DNA of 64,000 nucleotides from an uncultured Bacteroidota bacterium (GTDB taxonomy: Bacteria; Bacteroidota; Bacteroidia; Flavobacteriales; Flavobacteriaceae), in contig CABZAD010000003.1 in assembly GCA_902523665.1 (NCBI GenBank), positions 1-64,000 of the forward strand, in the 5' to 3' direction. Made by a program: the position numbers and the translations under genes. The notes under the pieces are model-generated. The model ran no database searches. It was not told where the DNA came from and saw only the letters and a program-made list of their open reading frames with translations. Positions within the stretch are counted from its first letter, which is position 1. Each line of letters opens with the position of its first letter. Below are positions 1 to 11,009 of the stretch, piece after piece.

Positions 1-812
1 ATATGATTCTCTATGGGTTTTTTAGTTTCAAAAGAAATTTGACTTATTGTTAATGGTTTTTCAAAAACAGAGTTAGATTCCTCAAATATTTTTTTTAAGT
101 GTTTATTCTTGAATACTACTTGTTGCTGAAAATCTTTAATATTTCTATGTTTTTTAAATAAGTCATATTCTGTAATATAACATAAGTTAATCGAATTGTT
201 TTCTACTTTTGAAACTCCGCAATACCCCCCTTTAAAATTATGTAGAGCTATAAGGTCTTCTGGAAAATCTCCTTTAACATGCATTTTAACAGCTAGATAA
301 GGTGATTTTTTTTTAATAAACTCTCTATTCATCTTAAAGTCTAATAAAGACCTTTTACCAAAAGCTCCAATGGTAATTTTACTTTGGAAATATTTTGAAT
401 CTTTAGTCTGAACTGTAAAAACTCCTTTTTTAAAAACTACAGAGTTTACTGCATCTTTTAAAACCTCAACTCCGTTAGTTTGTGCTTTTTTCATCAATAA
501 GATATCCAAAAAATATCGACTCATCCCAAAACCCCCTAAAGGTAATTCTCCTCTAATTAGATTACCTTTTACAGTGCTAACTTGCACTTTATTAATTTTT
601 TTAGCCCCTTCTTTTATAGGATCAATACCTAAAGAGTTTAAATACGGAAGTACTTCATTAGAAATATATTCTCCACATACTTTGTGTTTCGGATATTCGT
701 TTTTTTCAATAAGTAAAATACTATATTTAAATTTTGATAAATGGATAGCGTTTGTTAACCCTGCCAATCCACCACCAATTATAATTACATCATATGTCTT
801 TGTATTTTTCAA
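1..812 (-). CDS. FAD-dependent oxidoreductase, geranylgeranyl-reductase-like (partial, runs off window start)
   Basis: Own reverse-strand translation, not in ORF track: LKNTKTYDVIIIGGGLAGLTNAIHLSKFKYSILLIEKNEYPKHKVCGEYIS...; GxGxxG Rossmann motif plus KVCGE motif; probable TTG start at 812. Confidence 0.8.
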   Translation of the reverse strand, partial: MKNTKTYDVIIIGGGLAGLTNAIHLSKFKYSILLIEKNEYPKHKVCGEYISNEVLPYLNSLGIDPIKEGAKKINKVQVSTVKGNLIRGELPLGGFGMSRYFLDILLMKKAQTNGVEVLKDAVNSVVFKKGVFTVQTKDSKYFQSKITIGAFGKRSLLDFKMNREFIKKKSPYLAVKMHVKGDFPEDLIALHNFKGGYCGVSKVENNSINLCYITEYDLFKKHRNIKDFQQQVVFKNKHLKKIFEESNSVFEKPLTISQISFETKKPIENH

Positions 813-833
813 ATTTATTTTTTAAAATGGGGT

Positions 834-1424
834 TTAATGTTTAAACTCTTTTTTTAGCTCTTCATAAAAACCAGCGTATGCAATAGAATACCTTGGAAGA
901 AGCCATACCCACCAAATAAATAAAGTAAAAATTCCAGCAATAAAGAACAAGACCGCCTCTAGATTAAGCATGAAGAGCTGCCATTTATGATTTCTCATCA
1001 TTTTTTCACTTAAGTTAAAAGCTTCAATCACACCAATATCTGGATCGTCTGCAAGTATGAAAAAAACCTGTGAGTACATCAATGCTAGAATGATTCCTGG
1101 TATAATTAAAAGTATAAACCCAAGAAGAATAGCAATTGACAAAACTATTATAAAGATAATCGGCTTAAAACTATCAAAACGACTAAAGATTGTTGTAAAG
1201 TCTGCCTCGCCCTTAGTAAATACATCAAGACAAAAAACAGCAAGACCAAGTTGAATATATCCTGAAAGACAAACCACTGCAATATTTAAATACACATTCT
1301 GAGGAGAAATAGAAGACATTATCTGGGGTAAAATGGATGCCAGAACAATACAAATAAATACTTGAAAATAAGAGTCTTTTAAAATAGTTTTTGTTTTTTC
1401 TACTAAATCACGGTTAGATATCAT
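834..1424 (-). CDS. Multi-pass integral membrane protein of unknown function
   Basis: 196 aa ORF with several hydrophobic segments (IIFIIVLSIAILLGFILLIIPGIILALMYSQVFFIL). Confidence 0.6.
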   Translation of the reverse strand: MISNRDLVEKTKTILKDSYFQVFICIVLASILPQIMSSISPQNVYLNIAVVCLSGYIQLGLAVFCLDVFTKGEADFTTIFSRFDSFKPIIFIIVLSIAILLGFILLIIPGIILALMYSQVFFILADDPDIGVIEAFNLSEKMMRNHKWQLFMLNLEAVLFFIAGIFTLFIWWVWLLPRYSIAYAGFYEELKKEFKH

Positions 1425-1512
1425 AAATTAATTATTAGTTCATATAAATGTAACAAAACAGATAACATTCCCCAAGCAGTGATTTTGTATATTGGGATAG
1501 AAGAACAATAAA

Positions 1513-2049
1513 ATGATTGAAAAACTGTACATTCTAATTCTTGAAAATGAAATTGTTAAACTTAGACAAACTAAAAAAGAAGATTTTGATCAACTATTTA
1601 AATTAGGTGGTAAAAAAGAAATATGGGAACAACACTTTAACAAAGACAGATATAAAAAAAGTGTTTTTTTAAAATACTTTAATCAAGGAATTAAAAATAA
1701 ATTTGGAAGCCTAACAATTATATCAAAAGATGATGGAAAAATAGTTGGATGGACGAGACTTTATGATTTTGATGAAAAGGTACCAGCAATTAAAATAGGA
1801 TATACATTTTTAGGTAAATCTTACTGGGGATTAGACATAAATTATAATTCCAAAAAGCTTATTTTAAATTATCTCTTTGGCTTCCTTGAATTAGTCTGTT
1901 TTGATATATTCGAAAAAAATATTCGTTCACAAAAAGCTGTACAAAAATTAGGAGGTGTTTTTAATGAAAAGAAAAAAGATAAGCACCATTACATATTGAA
2001 TAAAAAATCTTGGAAAAGACAAGAAGAGCTGAAAAATAGGATATTATGA
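1513..2049 (+). CDS. GNAT-family N-acetyltransferase
   Basis: 178 aa; VKLRQTKKEDFDQLF start and RSQKAVQKLGGVFNE acetyl-CoA-site-like C-terminus. Confidence 0.7.
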   Translation: MIEKLYILILENEIVKLRQTKKEDFDQLFKLGGKKEIWEQHFNKDRYKKSVFLKYFNQGIKNKFGSLTIISKDDGKIVGWTRLYDFDEKVPAIKIGYTFLGKSYWGLDINYNSKKLILNYLFGFLELVCFDIFEKNIRSQKAVQKLGGVFNEKKKDKHHYILNKKSWKRQEELKNRIL

Positions 2050-2352
2050 TGAGTTTATATTGGTTAACATGTAATCAAAAAAAACACTTTTTAAAAAACT
2101 AACCAATTCCTCATCTTTTATAACCACATTATCTTTAAACACACCAAAGTCAATATCATTTTCAAAATAAGTTACAACCATTTCATACTCATTAACAGAT
2201 GAGTCATGTTCAATTTTAGTCTTTTTGTAAAGCATGGTATTTCCATTGAGCTCTTTTTGCCTTTGATCTTTTTCAGTCTCAATAATTTTATACCTCATTT
2301 TTCTTAGTAAACTTTTTATACAGCCAGTATATAAAAATAAATATGTAGCCAA
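2044..2352 (-). CDS. Hypothetical protein
   Basis: 102 aa ORF; internal Met gives a possible shorter start; no recognised family. Confidence 0.4.
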   Translation of the reverse strand: MATYLFLYTGCIKSLLRKMRYKIIETEKDQRQKELNGNTMLYKKTKIEHDSSVNEYEMVVTYFENDIDFGVFKDNVVIKDEELVSFLKSVFFDYMLTNINSS

Positions 2353-2516
2353 TTATGAAATAATACCTCATATATAAATTTAAAAAAAATCAAAATATTT
2401 TTAAATACTGAGTGATGGTTTTTAATCAGCTATAATCTTTAATTATAAAGATTAAGTAAATAATATTAATATGTGTTTGTACTTATTGTATCCTTAAGTA
2501 AAATTTCATAATTTAA

Positions 2517-4715
<2,199 letters not shown>

Positions 4716-4752
4716 ACTATAATTTTTATATTTAACGACTTAAAAATCAATT

Positions 4753-6774
4753 ATGAAAAATTTCACTTTTAAATTTATACTAAGCGCATTACTGTTCTCT
4801 TCAATTTATTTGAACTCACAAGAGTTTACAGTTCAATCAAACCTTGAAAACTTATCAATTGAAGTTGGTGAGATTTTTGAGCCAAAAACAAATATTTTAG
4901 ATAAGAATGGAAATAAAGTAGAGTGCCCCAATATAATTTATTACAATAAAAATGGAGCTTTAAATTGGGATGACGGGATTAGTGTTAATAGAAGAAGAGG
5001 AACAATTAAAGGAGAAATTCCAGGACAACATAAAGTTATTGCACTTTGTATTGGGTTATCTGATGGAAGGTTGAGTAGAGATTTTGATGTGACCGTCAAT
5101 TATGCAAAGCCAAAAGAGTTACAAGTTAACTTGAGTAGAGAAACAGTATATACTGGAACATATGTTCCTCTACAATATAAAGTGGTTGACGCATATGGTT
5201 TTACTAGGTTCGATGCGGATATTCAAATAAGTTCTGACAATGACTTAGTTGAAATAGACATCTTAAATAATGTAAAAGCTATTAGGCCTGGGAATGCTAA
5301 ACTAAAAATTGAGCTTGATGGAGTATCAACCTCTTTAAGCTTCAAAATAAAAGAAACACCAATATCGAAACTTTCAATTAATGCTAACCTTGATGTAGCA
5401 AGAACAGGAGATGTAGTTAAGTTCTCCACAACTGCTTATGATGACAAAGGAAAGGTGGTTACAGACGCTCCTCTTAGTTATTCTTTCTCTGGAGAGTCTT
5501 TTGATAAGAGCTCAACCGCTGCAGGTTTAATTAAAGATGATGGAAGATTTGTAGCTGAAACAGCAGGCAAATATTTAATTACCGTAACAGCAGGAGAAAA
5601 GTCTATTTCAAAGCCATTAGTCGTTTACGATAGAGGTATTCAAAGAGAGGTTATTACTGTTGGAACTGGAACAGTGCAAGACAAGCATACTTCAGACTTT
5701 TGGGTTTTTGAGGGTCAAGATGGAAATGATTATGCAGTATCTGGGACTTGGGGTGCAGATGGAACTACTTATTTTTGGGATGTTACAGACCCAGGAAATT
5801 TGAAAAAAATTGATAGTGTTCAAGTAGATGCAAGAACGGTTAATGATGTAAAGGTTTCATCTGACGGTAAAATTTCTATTATAAGTAGAGAGGGTGCGTC
5901 TAATAGAAGAAATGGAATTGTAATACTTGATACAACAAACCCTTATGATGTTAAAACTCTCTCAGAGTACACAACAAACTTAACGGGAGGTGTTCACAAT
6001 TTATTTATATATGAGGATCATGTTTATGCACTTAGCAATGGAGAAAGATTCTATGTTATAAATATTGAGGATCCTACAAATCCCTATGAAGTTGGTATGT
6101 TTGAAATAGGAGAAAAAGGGCAAGCTATTCATGATGTATGGATAGAGGATGGTATTGCATACTCTTCTAATTGGAAGCATGGAGTTTATATGATTGATGT
6201 TGGAAACGGAGTTGCTGGTGGCTCACCTTCAAACCCAGTAGCAATGGCAAATTATAGCTATGAATCAGGAGCTCATCACGCAACATTTCCCTTTAAAAGT
6301 AAATCAACTGATAAGTTCTACACAGTATTAGGTGATGAAATTTTTCCACAAGGTATTGATGTGTATACCACCAATGAGACTGCAGGCTTCATACATTTTG
6401 TCGATTTTACCGATATTAATAATCCAGAAGAAGTTGCTAGATATGAGCTGCCTGGGCATGGCTCGCACAATTATTGGATAGAGGATGATATACTATATGT
6501 TGCAATGTATACAGGTGGTGTTAGGATAGTTGATATAAGCGGAGAACTTATGGGGGATCTCTTTAGACAGGGGCGAGAAATCGGTCATATTAATACGGCA
6601 AACCCAAACGGATACATTCCTAATGCTGCAATGACATGGGGTGCACAACTCTATAAAGGGTACGTTTTTTATTCAGATCATAATGGTGGAATTGGTTCTT
6701 CAAAAGTGTTGCCAACAAAACCTGATAATTCTAGAATTAATGAATATTTGGACAGACCAAGATTAATTGATTAA
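4753..6774 (+). CDS. Secreted protein: N-terminal Ig-like domains plus C-terminal LVIVD-type beta-propeller
   Basis: Signal peptide MKNFTFKFILSALLFSSIYLNSQ; repeated 'VHNLFIYEDHVYALSNGERFYVINIEDPTNPYEVG'-type LVIVD units. Confidence 0.8.
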   Translation: MKNFTFKFILSALLFSSIYLNSQEFTVQSNLENLSIEVGEIFEPKTNILDKNGNKVECPNIIYYNKNGALNWDDGISVNRRRGTIKGEIPGQHKVIALCIGLSDGRLSRDFDVTVNYAKPKELQVNLSRETVYTGTYVPLQYKVVDAYGFTRFDADIQISSDNDLVEIDILNNVKAIRPGNAKLKIELDGVSTSLSFKIKETPISKLSINANLDVARTGDVVKFSTTAYDDKGKVVTDAPLSYSFSGESFDKSSTAAGLIKDDGRFVAETAGKYLITVTAGEKSISKPLVVYDRGIQREVITVGTGTVQDKHTSDFWVFEGQDGNDYAVSGTWGADGTTYFWDVTDPGNLKKIDSVQVDARTVNDVKVSSDGKISIISREGASNRRNGIVILDTTNPYDVKTLSEYTTNLTGGVHNLFIYEDHVYALSNGERFYVINIEDPTNPYEVGMFEIGEKGQAIHDVWIEDGIAYSSNWKHGVYMIDVGNGVAGGSPSNPVAMANYSYESGAHHATFPFKSKSTDKFYTVLGDEIFPQGIDVYTTNETAGFIHFVDFTDINNPEEVARYELPGHGSHNYWIEDDILYVAMYTGGVRIVDISGELMGDLFRQGREIGHINTANPNGYIPNAAMTWGAQLYKGYVFYSDHNGGIGSSKVLPTKPDNSRINEYLDRPRLID

Positions 6775-6777
6775 ATC

Positions 6778-7830
6778 ATGAAGAGACTATATTTAATTTT
6801 ATTCCTTTTAATTTTTAATATTGGATTTTCACAAGAATATTATGTCTATGTTGCTGCTGAATCCGATGACCAGGTTTCAGTATTAAAATTTGATGGAAAA
6901 GAAATTCAAGAAACAGATAGAGTTTCAGTTGGTGTAATGCCGACAGAAAATGAAGGTCCACATGGAATAACTATTGATCCTAATGGTAAATATTGGTATT
7001 TAACATTGGCACATGGAAGTCCAAATGGATCAGTTGTTAAATATTCTACGGAAAACAATGAGCCACTATCAAAAGTCGAGTTAGGTCTATTTCCAGCCAC
7101 CATGCAAATATCAAAAAAAACAGGACTGCTTTATGTAGTCAATTTTAATTTACATGGCCTAATGAAAACAAGCACAGTGTCAGTTGTTGACCCAGAGTAT
7201 ATGGTAGAGATAAGTCAAATAAAAACAGGTATTATGCCTCATGGGTCAAGAATCTCTTCAGATGGAAATTTTCACTATTCTGTAGCAATGATGTCAGGAG
7301 AACTATTTGAAATAGATGCTGTTGATTTGAGTGTCAAACGTATTTTGAGTCTTGATACCAATAAACATCATAGGAATGCTATGCATCACTCAAAAATTAA
7401 ACCAACATGGGTAACTCCGTCTCCATCAGGAAAAGAATTATATATAGCTGGTAATGGGTCAGATAATATTTACATAGTCGATACTGAAAAATGGGAGGTA
7501 AAAGAAGTTTATAAAACAGGAAAAGGACCCTATAACATTGCAGTCTCGCCAAACGGTGAAAAGCTTATTGCCACGCTTAAAAATGAAGGGGCTGTTACAA
7601 TATGGTCGTTGAAAAACAGAAAACAGATCTCAAGAATCAAAACATCAACAAGTATTCCACATGGTGTTGTAGTTTCCCCAGACAACAAGTATGCTTTTGT
7701 GTCAGTAGAGGGTGTTGGTGGAGAATCTGGAAAGGTTGACGTGATTAATCTTGAACAACTAAAGCTTGTAGCTTCAGTTGAAGTTGGAAAACAAGCGGGT
7801 GGAATAGCTTTTTGGAAAATTGCAAATTAG
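6778..7830 (+). CDS. Secreted YVTN/YncE-family beta-propeller protein
   Basis: Signal peptide MKRLYLILFLLIFNIGFSQ; repeats such as GPYNIAVSPNGEKLIATLKNEGAVTIWSL and IPHGVVVSPDNKYAFVSVEG. Confidence 0.8.
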   Translation: MKRLYLILFLLIFNIGFSQEYYVYVAAESDDQVSVLKFDGKEIQETDRVSVGVMPTENEGPHGITIDPNGKYWYLTLAHGSPNGSVVKYSTENNEPLSKVELGLFPATMQISKKTGLLYVVNFNLHGLMKTSTVSVVDPEYMVEISQIKTGIMPHGSRISSDGNFHYSVAMMSGELFEIDAVDLSVKRILSLDTNKHHRNAMHHSKIKPTWVTPSPSGKELYIAGNGSDNIYIVDTEKWEVKEVYKTGKGPYNIAVSPNGEKLIATLKNEGAVTIWSLKNRKQISRIKTSTSIPHGVVVSPDNKYAFVSVEGVGGESGKVDVINLEQLKLVASVEVGKQAGGIAFWKIAN

Positions 7831-7835
7831 ATTAA

Positions 7836-9053
7836 ATGGAAGGTTTTTCAGAAAAAACTAGAGATTACTTTCCTTCTTTAAATAGAGTCAACAGTTCAAA
7901 TCAACAAATTATATACTTAGATGGTCCCGGAGGAACCCAGGTTCCAATTCAAGTAATTGAAGCAATTTCTGACTACTACTTGAGATCAAACGCGAACACC
8001 CACGGAGAATTTATCACAAGCCAAGAGACAGATTTAGTTATGGATGATCTCCGATTTAAAGTTTCTGTTATGCTTGGGGCAGAAAGTCCAAACACAATTT
8101 CAATTGGTCAAAACATGACCACATTAAATTACAGTTTGGCAAGAGCTTTATCAAGAAAATTTAAACAAGATGATGAAGTGATTGTAACAGAGCTTGATCA
8201 TGAGGCAAATAGAGGCCCATGGATGATTTTGAAAGAAGTGGGTGTGAAGATTATTGAAGTTAATCTAATGCAGAATGGAACTCTTGATTATTCTGATTTC
8301 AAAAATAAAATAAATGATAAAACCGTAATGGTTTGCATGGGTATGTCGTCCAATGCACTTGGAACACTTAACAGTTTCAATAAAGTTAAAGAATATCTAA
8401 AAGACAGAAAATGCCTTTTTCTATTAGACGCTGTCCATTATGCACCTCATTTTTCAATTGATGTTACAGATCTTAACTGTGATTTTATGTTATGTTCAGC
8501 TTATAAGTTTTATGGACCACATATAAGTTTTCTTTACTCTAAGCCCGGCATTTTGAATAATCTTAATACGGACAGACTAGTTGTTCAAGATCAGGAAGCC
8601 CCTTATGTAATTGAAACAGGGACACTGAATCATGCAGCATGCTCAGGAGTTTCAGCAGCTATTGATTTTATTTCATCTTTAGGTAAAGGAAGTACATACA
8701 GGGAAAAACTGGAGAGTGCATATTTACAAATAAGCGATCATGAATTTAATCTTGCAAAACATCTCTATGAGTCATTACAAGGCTTTAATAAAACAACTGT
8801 TATTGGCCCTGATTTTTCTACAAGAGAAAGAACACCGACAGTATCATTTGTTCACTCAGAGTATTCTCCTCAAGAGGTCTGTGCGAACTTGGCTACACAA
8901 AATATTTGTGCTTGGAATGGACATTTCTACGCACTTAAGGCAATTCAACAATTAGGACTTGAAAGCAGCGGAGGTGTAACAAGACTTGGAATTTCACTTT
9001 ACAATACAAAAAAAGAGATAGATAGAGTAATCGAGGTTATACAATCTATTTAG
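7836..9053 (+). CDS. Class V aminotransferase-fold PLP protein, cysteine-desulfurase-like
   Basis: YLDGPGGTQVP, LDHEANRGPW, LLDAVHYAPH, CSAYKFYGPH (PLP Lys); C-terminal AWNGHFYAL where canonical SufS has RxGHHCA. Confidence 0.85.
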   Translation: MEGFSEKTRDYFPSLNRVNSSNQQIIYLDGPGGTQVPIQVIEAISDYYLRSNANTHGEFITSQETDLVMDDLRFKVSVMLGAESPNTISIGQNMTTLNYSLARALSRKFKQDDEVIVTELDHEANRGPWMILKEVGVKIIEVNLMQNGTLDYSDFKNKINDKTVMVCMGMSSNALGTLNSFNKVKEYLKDRKCLFLLDAVHYAPHFSIDVTDLNCDFMLCSAYKFYGPHISFLYSKPGILNNLNTDRLVVQDQEAPYVIETGTLNHAACSGVSAAIDFISSLGKGSTYREKLESAYLQISDHEFNLAKHLYESLQGFNKTTVIGPDFSTRERTPTVSFVHSEYSPQEVCANLATQNICAWNGHFYALKAIQQLGLESSGGVTRLGISLYNTKKEIDRVIEVIQSI

Positions 9054-9054
9054 T

Positions 9055-9996
9055 TCAGCTACTCAATTTTTCGATAAACCAGTTTTTAAAAACTTCCTGA
9101 GTTTCTTGGGTGGCCATATTTAGATCTTGTATATTCAGAAATTTAACTTCAGCTTTTGAATCAATACTTCTTAATATTTTTTTTAGTTTTTTGGCAGAAA
9201 GATTTCTGGCCTTATTTATCTCTACAAGTTTATTTGAGGAGGACTCAAAATAGAGATTCTCTTTAATTAGAAGATGCCAACAAAGACTGTATGGCATGTA
9301 TTGTCTGGCATCTCTAAATTTATGCCTAATTTGGTTGGTAAGTATCTGAGGGTTTTTATCATAAAAATCTTTAATAACTGATTTTATTTGTGGCCTTCCA
9401 GAATGATATGATTTAAAATAATTATTGTGGAAACCCGCAATATTTGCAGCTTTTGATTGTGCAGCGTTGAAGCTTGGCCTTATATTTAGTAAGTTTTTTA
9501 TTTTATTTGATATGATCTTTATTAATTGTTTATTGTATGTTTTGGCCCAACTTCCTGTTAAAACAACTTTATTGTCTTTAAACCAATCTTCAATAGAAGT
9601 TTCTTTGATAAGAAACATATCATCATTAAAATAGATAAACTTATTAGAAAGATTTTTAATCTTGAATAGTAATGCATCTATCGATCTAATATTAAATGTT
9701 GGCAGGGAATCCATATTGTCGCAAAAAATATCTTTATGATCAATAATTTCAACCTTATTTAAAGACAATAGATGCCTAACCTCGTTTAAGTTTGGCTTTT
9801 GGTTGTCAGTAACAATAAAGATTTTTCGAACAAATGGGGCAAATTTAATAATAGATGCTACACAGAAATGAATTTCATTTGCCTGAAGATATTCTCTATT
9901 TATGATCTTTTTGTTTTTAAGATTTTCTTCAAGTCTTAATCTGTAATTAGGCTCAGAGCCATCAACCCAAGTTATTACTGCATCAATTTTTTCCAT
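9055..9996 (-). CDS. Stealth-family sugar-phosphate transferase
   Basis: CR1-like IDAVITWVDGSEPNYR and CR2-like NKFIYFNDDMFLIKE motifs. Confidence 0.85.
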   Translation of the reverse strand: MEKIDAVITWVDGSEPNYRLRLEENLKNKKIINREYLQANEIHFCVASIIKFAPFVRKIFIVTDNQKPNLNEVRHLLSLNKVEIIDHKDIFCDNMDSLPTFNIRSIDALLFKIKNLSNKFIYFNDDMFLIKETSIEDWFKDNKVVLTGSWAKTYNKQLIKIISNKIKNLLNIRPSFNAAQSKAANIAGFHNNYFKSYHSGRPQIKSVIKDFYDKNPQILTNQIRHKFRDARQYMPYSLCWHLLIKENLYFESSSNKLVEINKARNLSAKKLKKILRSIDSKAEVKFLNIQDLNMATQETQEVFKNWFIEKLSS

Positions 9997-10191
9997 TTAG
10001 ACGAAATAAAAAAGTTTATTAATTGGTGTTTTTAAAGATTCTGAAATTTTTATAGCTATGTTAAGGCCAGGCACAAATTTATTTTTCTCTATTGAAATTA
10101 TTGTTTGTCTGCTAACACCAGCTAGCACTGCTAAATCCTCTTGGGTTAGACCTGCACCTTTTCTATAATCTTTAACTCTGTTTATAAGCAT
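9997..10191 (-). CDS. Small XRE/Cro-type HTH transcriptional regulator
   Basis: 64 aa; RKGAGLTQEDLAVLAGVSRQTIISIEKNKFVPGLNIAIKIS helix-turn-helix. Confidence 0.9.
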   Translation of the reverse strand: MLINRVKDYRKGAGLTQEDLAVLAGVSRQTIISIEKNKFVPGLNIAIKISESLKTPINKLFYFV

Positions 10192-10192
10192 A

Positions 10193-10210
10193 TGTAAAGT
10201 AAGCTTTACA
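10193..10210. promoter_or_regulatory. Operator-like dyad 1 TGTAAAGTAAGCTTTACA
   Basis: TGTAAAG-N4-CTTTACA inverted repeat ending 1 nt from the XRE start codon. Confidence 0.65.
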
Positions 10211-10216
10211 AAGATA
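10209..10216 (-). promoter_or_regulatory. Bacteroidota -7 promoter element for the XRE gene
   Basis: Minus strand TATCTTTG fits TAnnTTTG, 18 nt upstream of the start codon, overlapping dyad 1. Confidence 0.45.
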
Positions 10217-10226
10217 ATAAATTTTT

Positions 10227-10244
10227 TGTAAAATAAACTTTACA
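10227..10244. promoter_or_regulatory. Operator-like dyad 2 TGTAAAATAAACTTTACA
   Basis: Same TGTAAA...TTTACA inverted-repeat architecture and 18-bp length. Confidence 0.65.
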
Positions 10245-10264
10245 TTATAAATTCTTGATTTTTT

Positions 10265-10282
10265 TGTAAAGCTTATTTTTTA
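10265..10282. promoter_or_regulatory. Degenerate operator-like site 3 TGTAAAGCTTATTTTTTA
   Basis: One intact TGTAAAG half-site; second half degenerate. Confidence 0.4.
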
Positions 10283-10289
10283 TGAAAAA

Positions 10290-10307
10290 TGTATAGTTTA
10301 CTTTACA
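10290..10307. promoter_or_regulatory. Operator-like dyad 4 TGTATAGTTTACTTTACA
   Basis: Same architecture with one half-site mismatch. Confidence 0.55.
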
Positions 10308-10356
10308 TTATATTTTAAGATGTTAAATAATAATTAAAACCATACCAAAAATAAAC

Positions 10357-10377
10357 CTAGAAAATTGAATTTTCTAG
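10357..10377. repeat. Perfect inverted repeat CTAGAAAATT-G-AATTTTCTAG upstream of the YceI gene
   Basis: 10-bp arms around one central base; ends 20 bp before the start codon. Confidence 0.7.
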
Positions 10378-10396
10378 TTTTACGTAAATTTAACGC

Positions 10397-11008
10397 ATGA
10401 AAAAATTAATCACTTTATTAATGTTTGTCTCACTGGTTTCATGTAATATGAACTCTAACAAGTCAGAAGAGACAAGTAACGTTACAGTTAATGCGTCTGA
10501 TGCAATTTATAATATTAATCAAGACGAAAGTAGCCTTGTTTGGACTGGTAGAGAAGTCTCAACAAGCTCCCACTATGGATCAATTAATTTTACATCTGGA
10601 CAATTTGAGGTTGTAGATGGTCTTATTTCACAGGGTGAGTTTTTTGTTGACATGACATCTATAAACGTGCAAGATTTAACAGGTGGAAGTAAAGAAAGGT
10701 TAGAGGGCCATTTAAGATCAGATGATTTTTTTTCAGTCGAATCTTTTCCTTCAGCTCATCTATATATTTCAAGTTCAGAGCTAATATCTGATGGAAAATG
10801 GATGGTGAATGGTTTTTTAACCATAAAAGACATTTCACACCCTGTTTTATTTGAAATGGCAAACACTCAAGATGGGTGGACTGCTAACCTTGTTTTTGAT
10901 AGATCAAAGTATAATGTGAAGTTTAGATCAGGAACATTTTTTGAAAATCTTGGTGACAAACTCATTTACGATGATATTGAGTTAGAAATTAATCTAAAAA
11001 CTTCATAA
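10397..11008 (+). CDS. YceI-family lipoprotein
   Basis: Lipobox-like LVSCN; SSLVWTGREVSTSSHYGSINFTSGQFEV...LRSDDFFSVESFPSAHLYI, typical YceI. Confidence 0.9.
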   Translation: MKKLITLLMFVSLVSCNMNSNKSEETSNVTVNASDAIYNINQDESSLVWTGREVSTSSHYGSINFTSGQFEVVDGLISQGEFFVDMTSINVQDLTGGSKERLEGHLRSDDFFSVESFPSAHLYISSSELISDGKWMVNGFLTIKDISHPVLFEMANTQDGWTANLVFDRSKYNVKFRSGTFFENLGDKLIYDDIELEINLKTS

Positions 11009-11009
11009 T

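Noticed and set aside
574-825. Plus-strand 83-aa ORF
   Set aside because: Antisense to the FAD oxidoreductase read on the minus strand with clear Rossmann motif
1057-1254. Plus-strand 65-aa ORF
   Set aside because: Antisense inside the membrane protein gene; no protein-like features
9997-10191. Toxin-antitoxin module (XRE antitoxin plus partner)
   Set aside because: The neighbour on the same strand is a 313-aa Stealth transferase, not a small toxin; no HipA/RelE/HigB-like ORF adjacent
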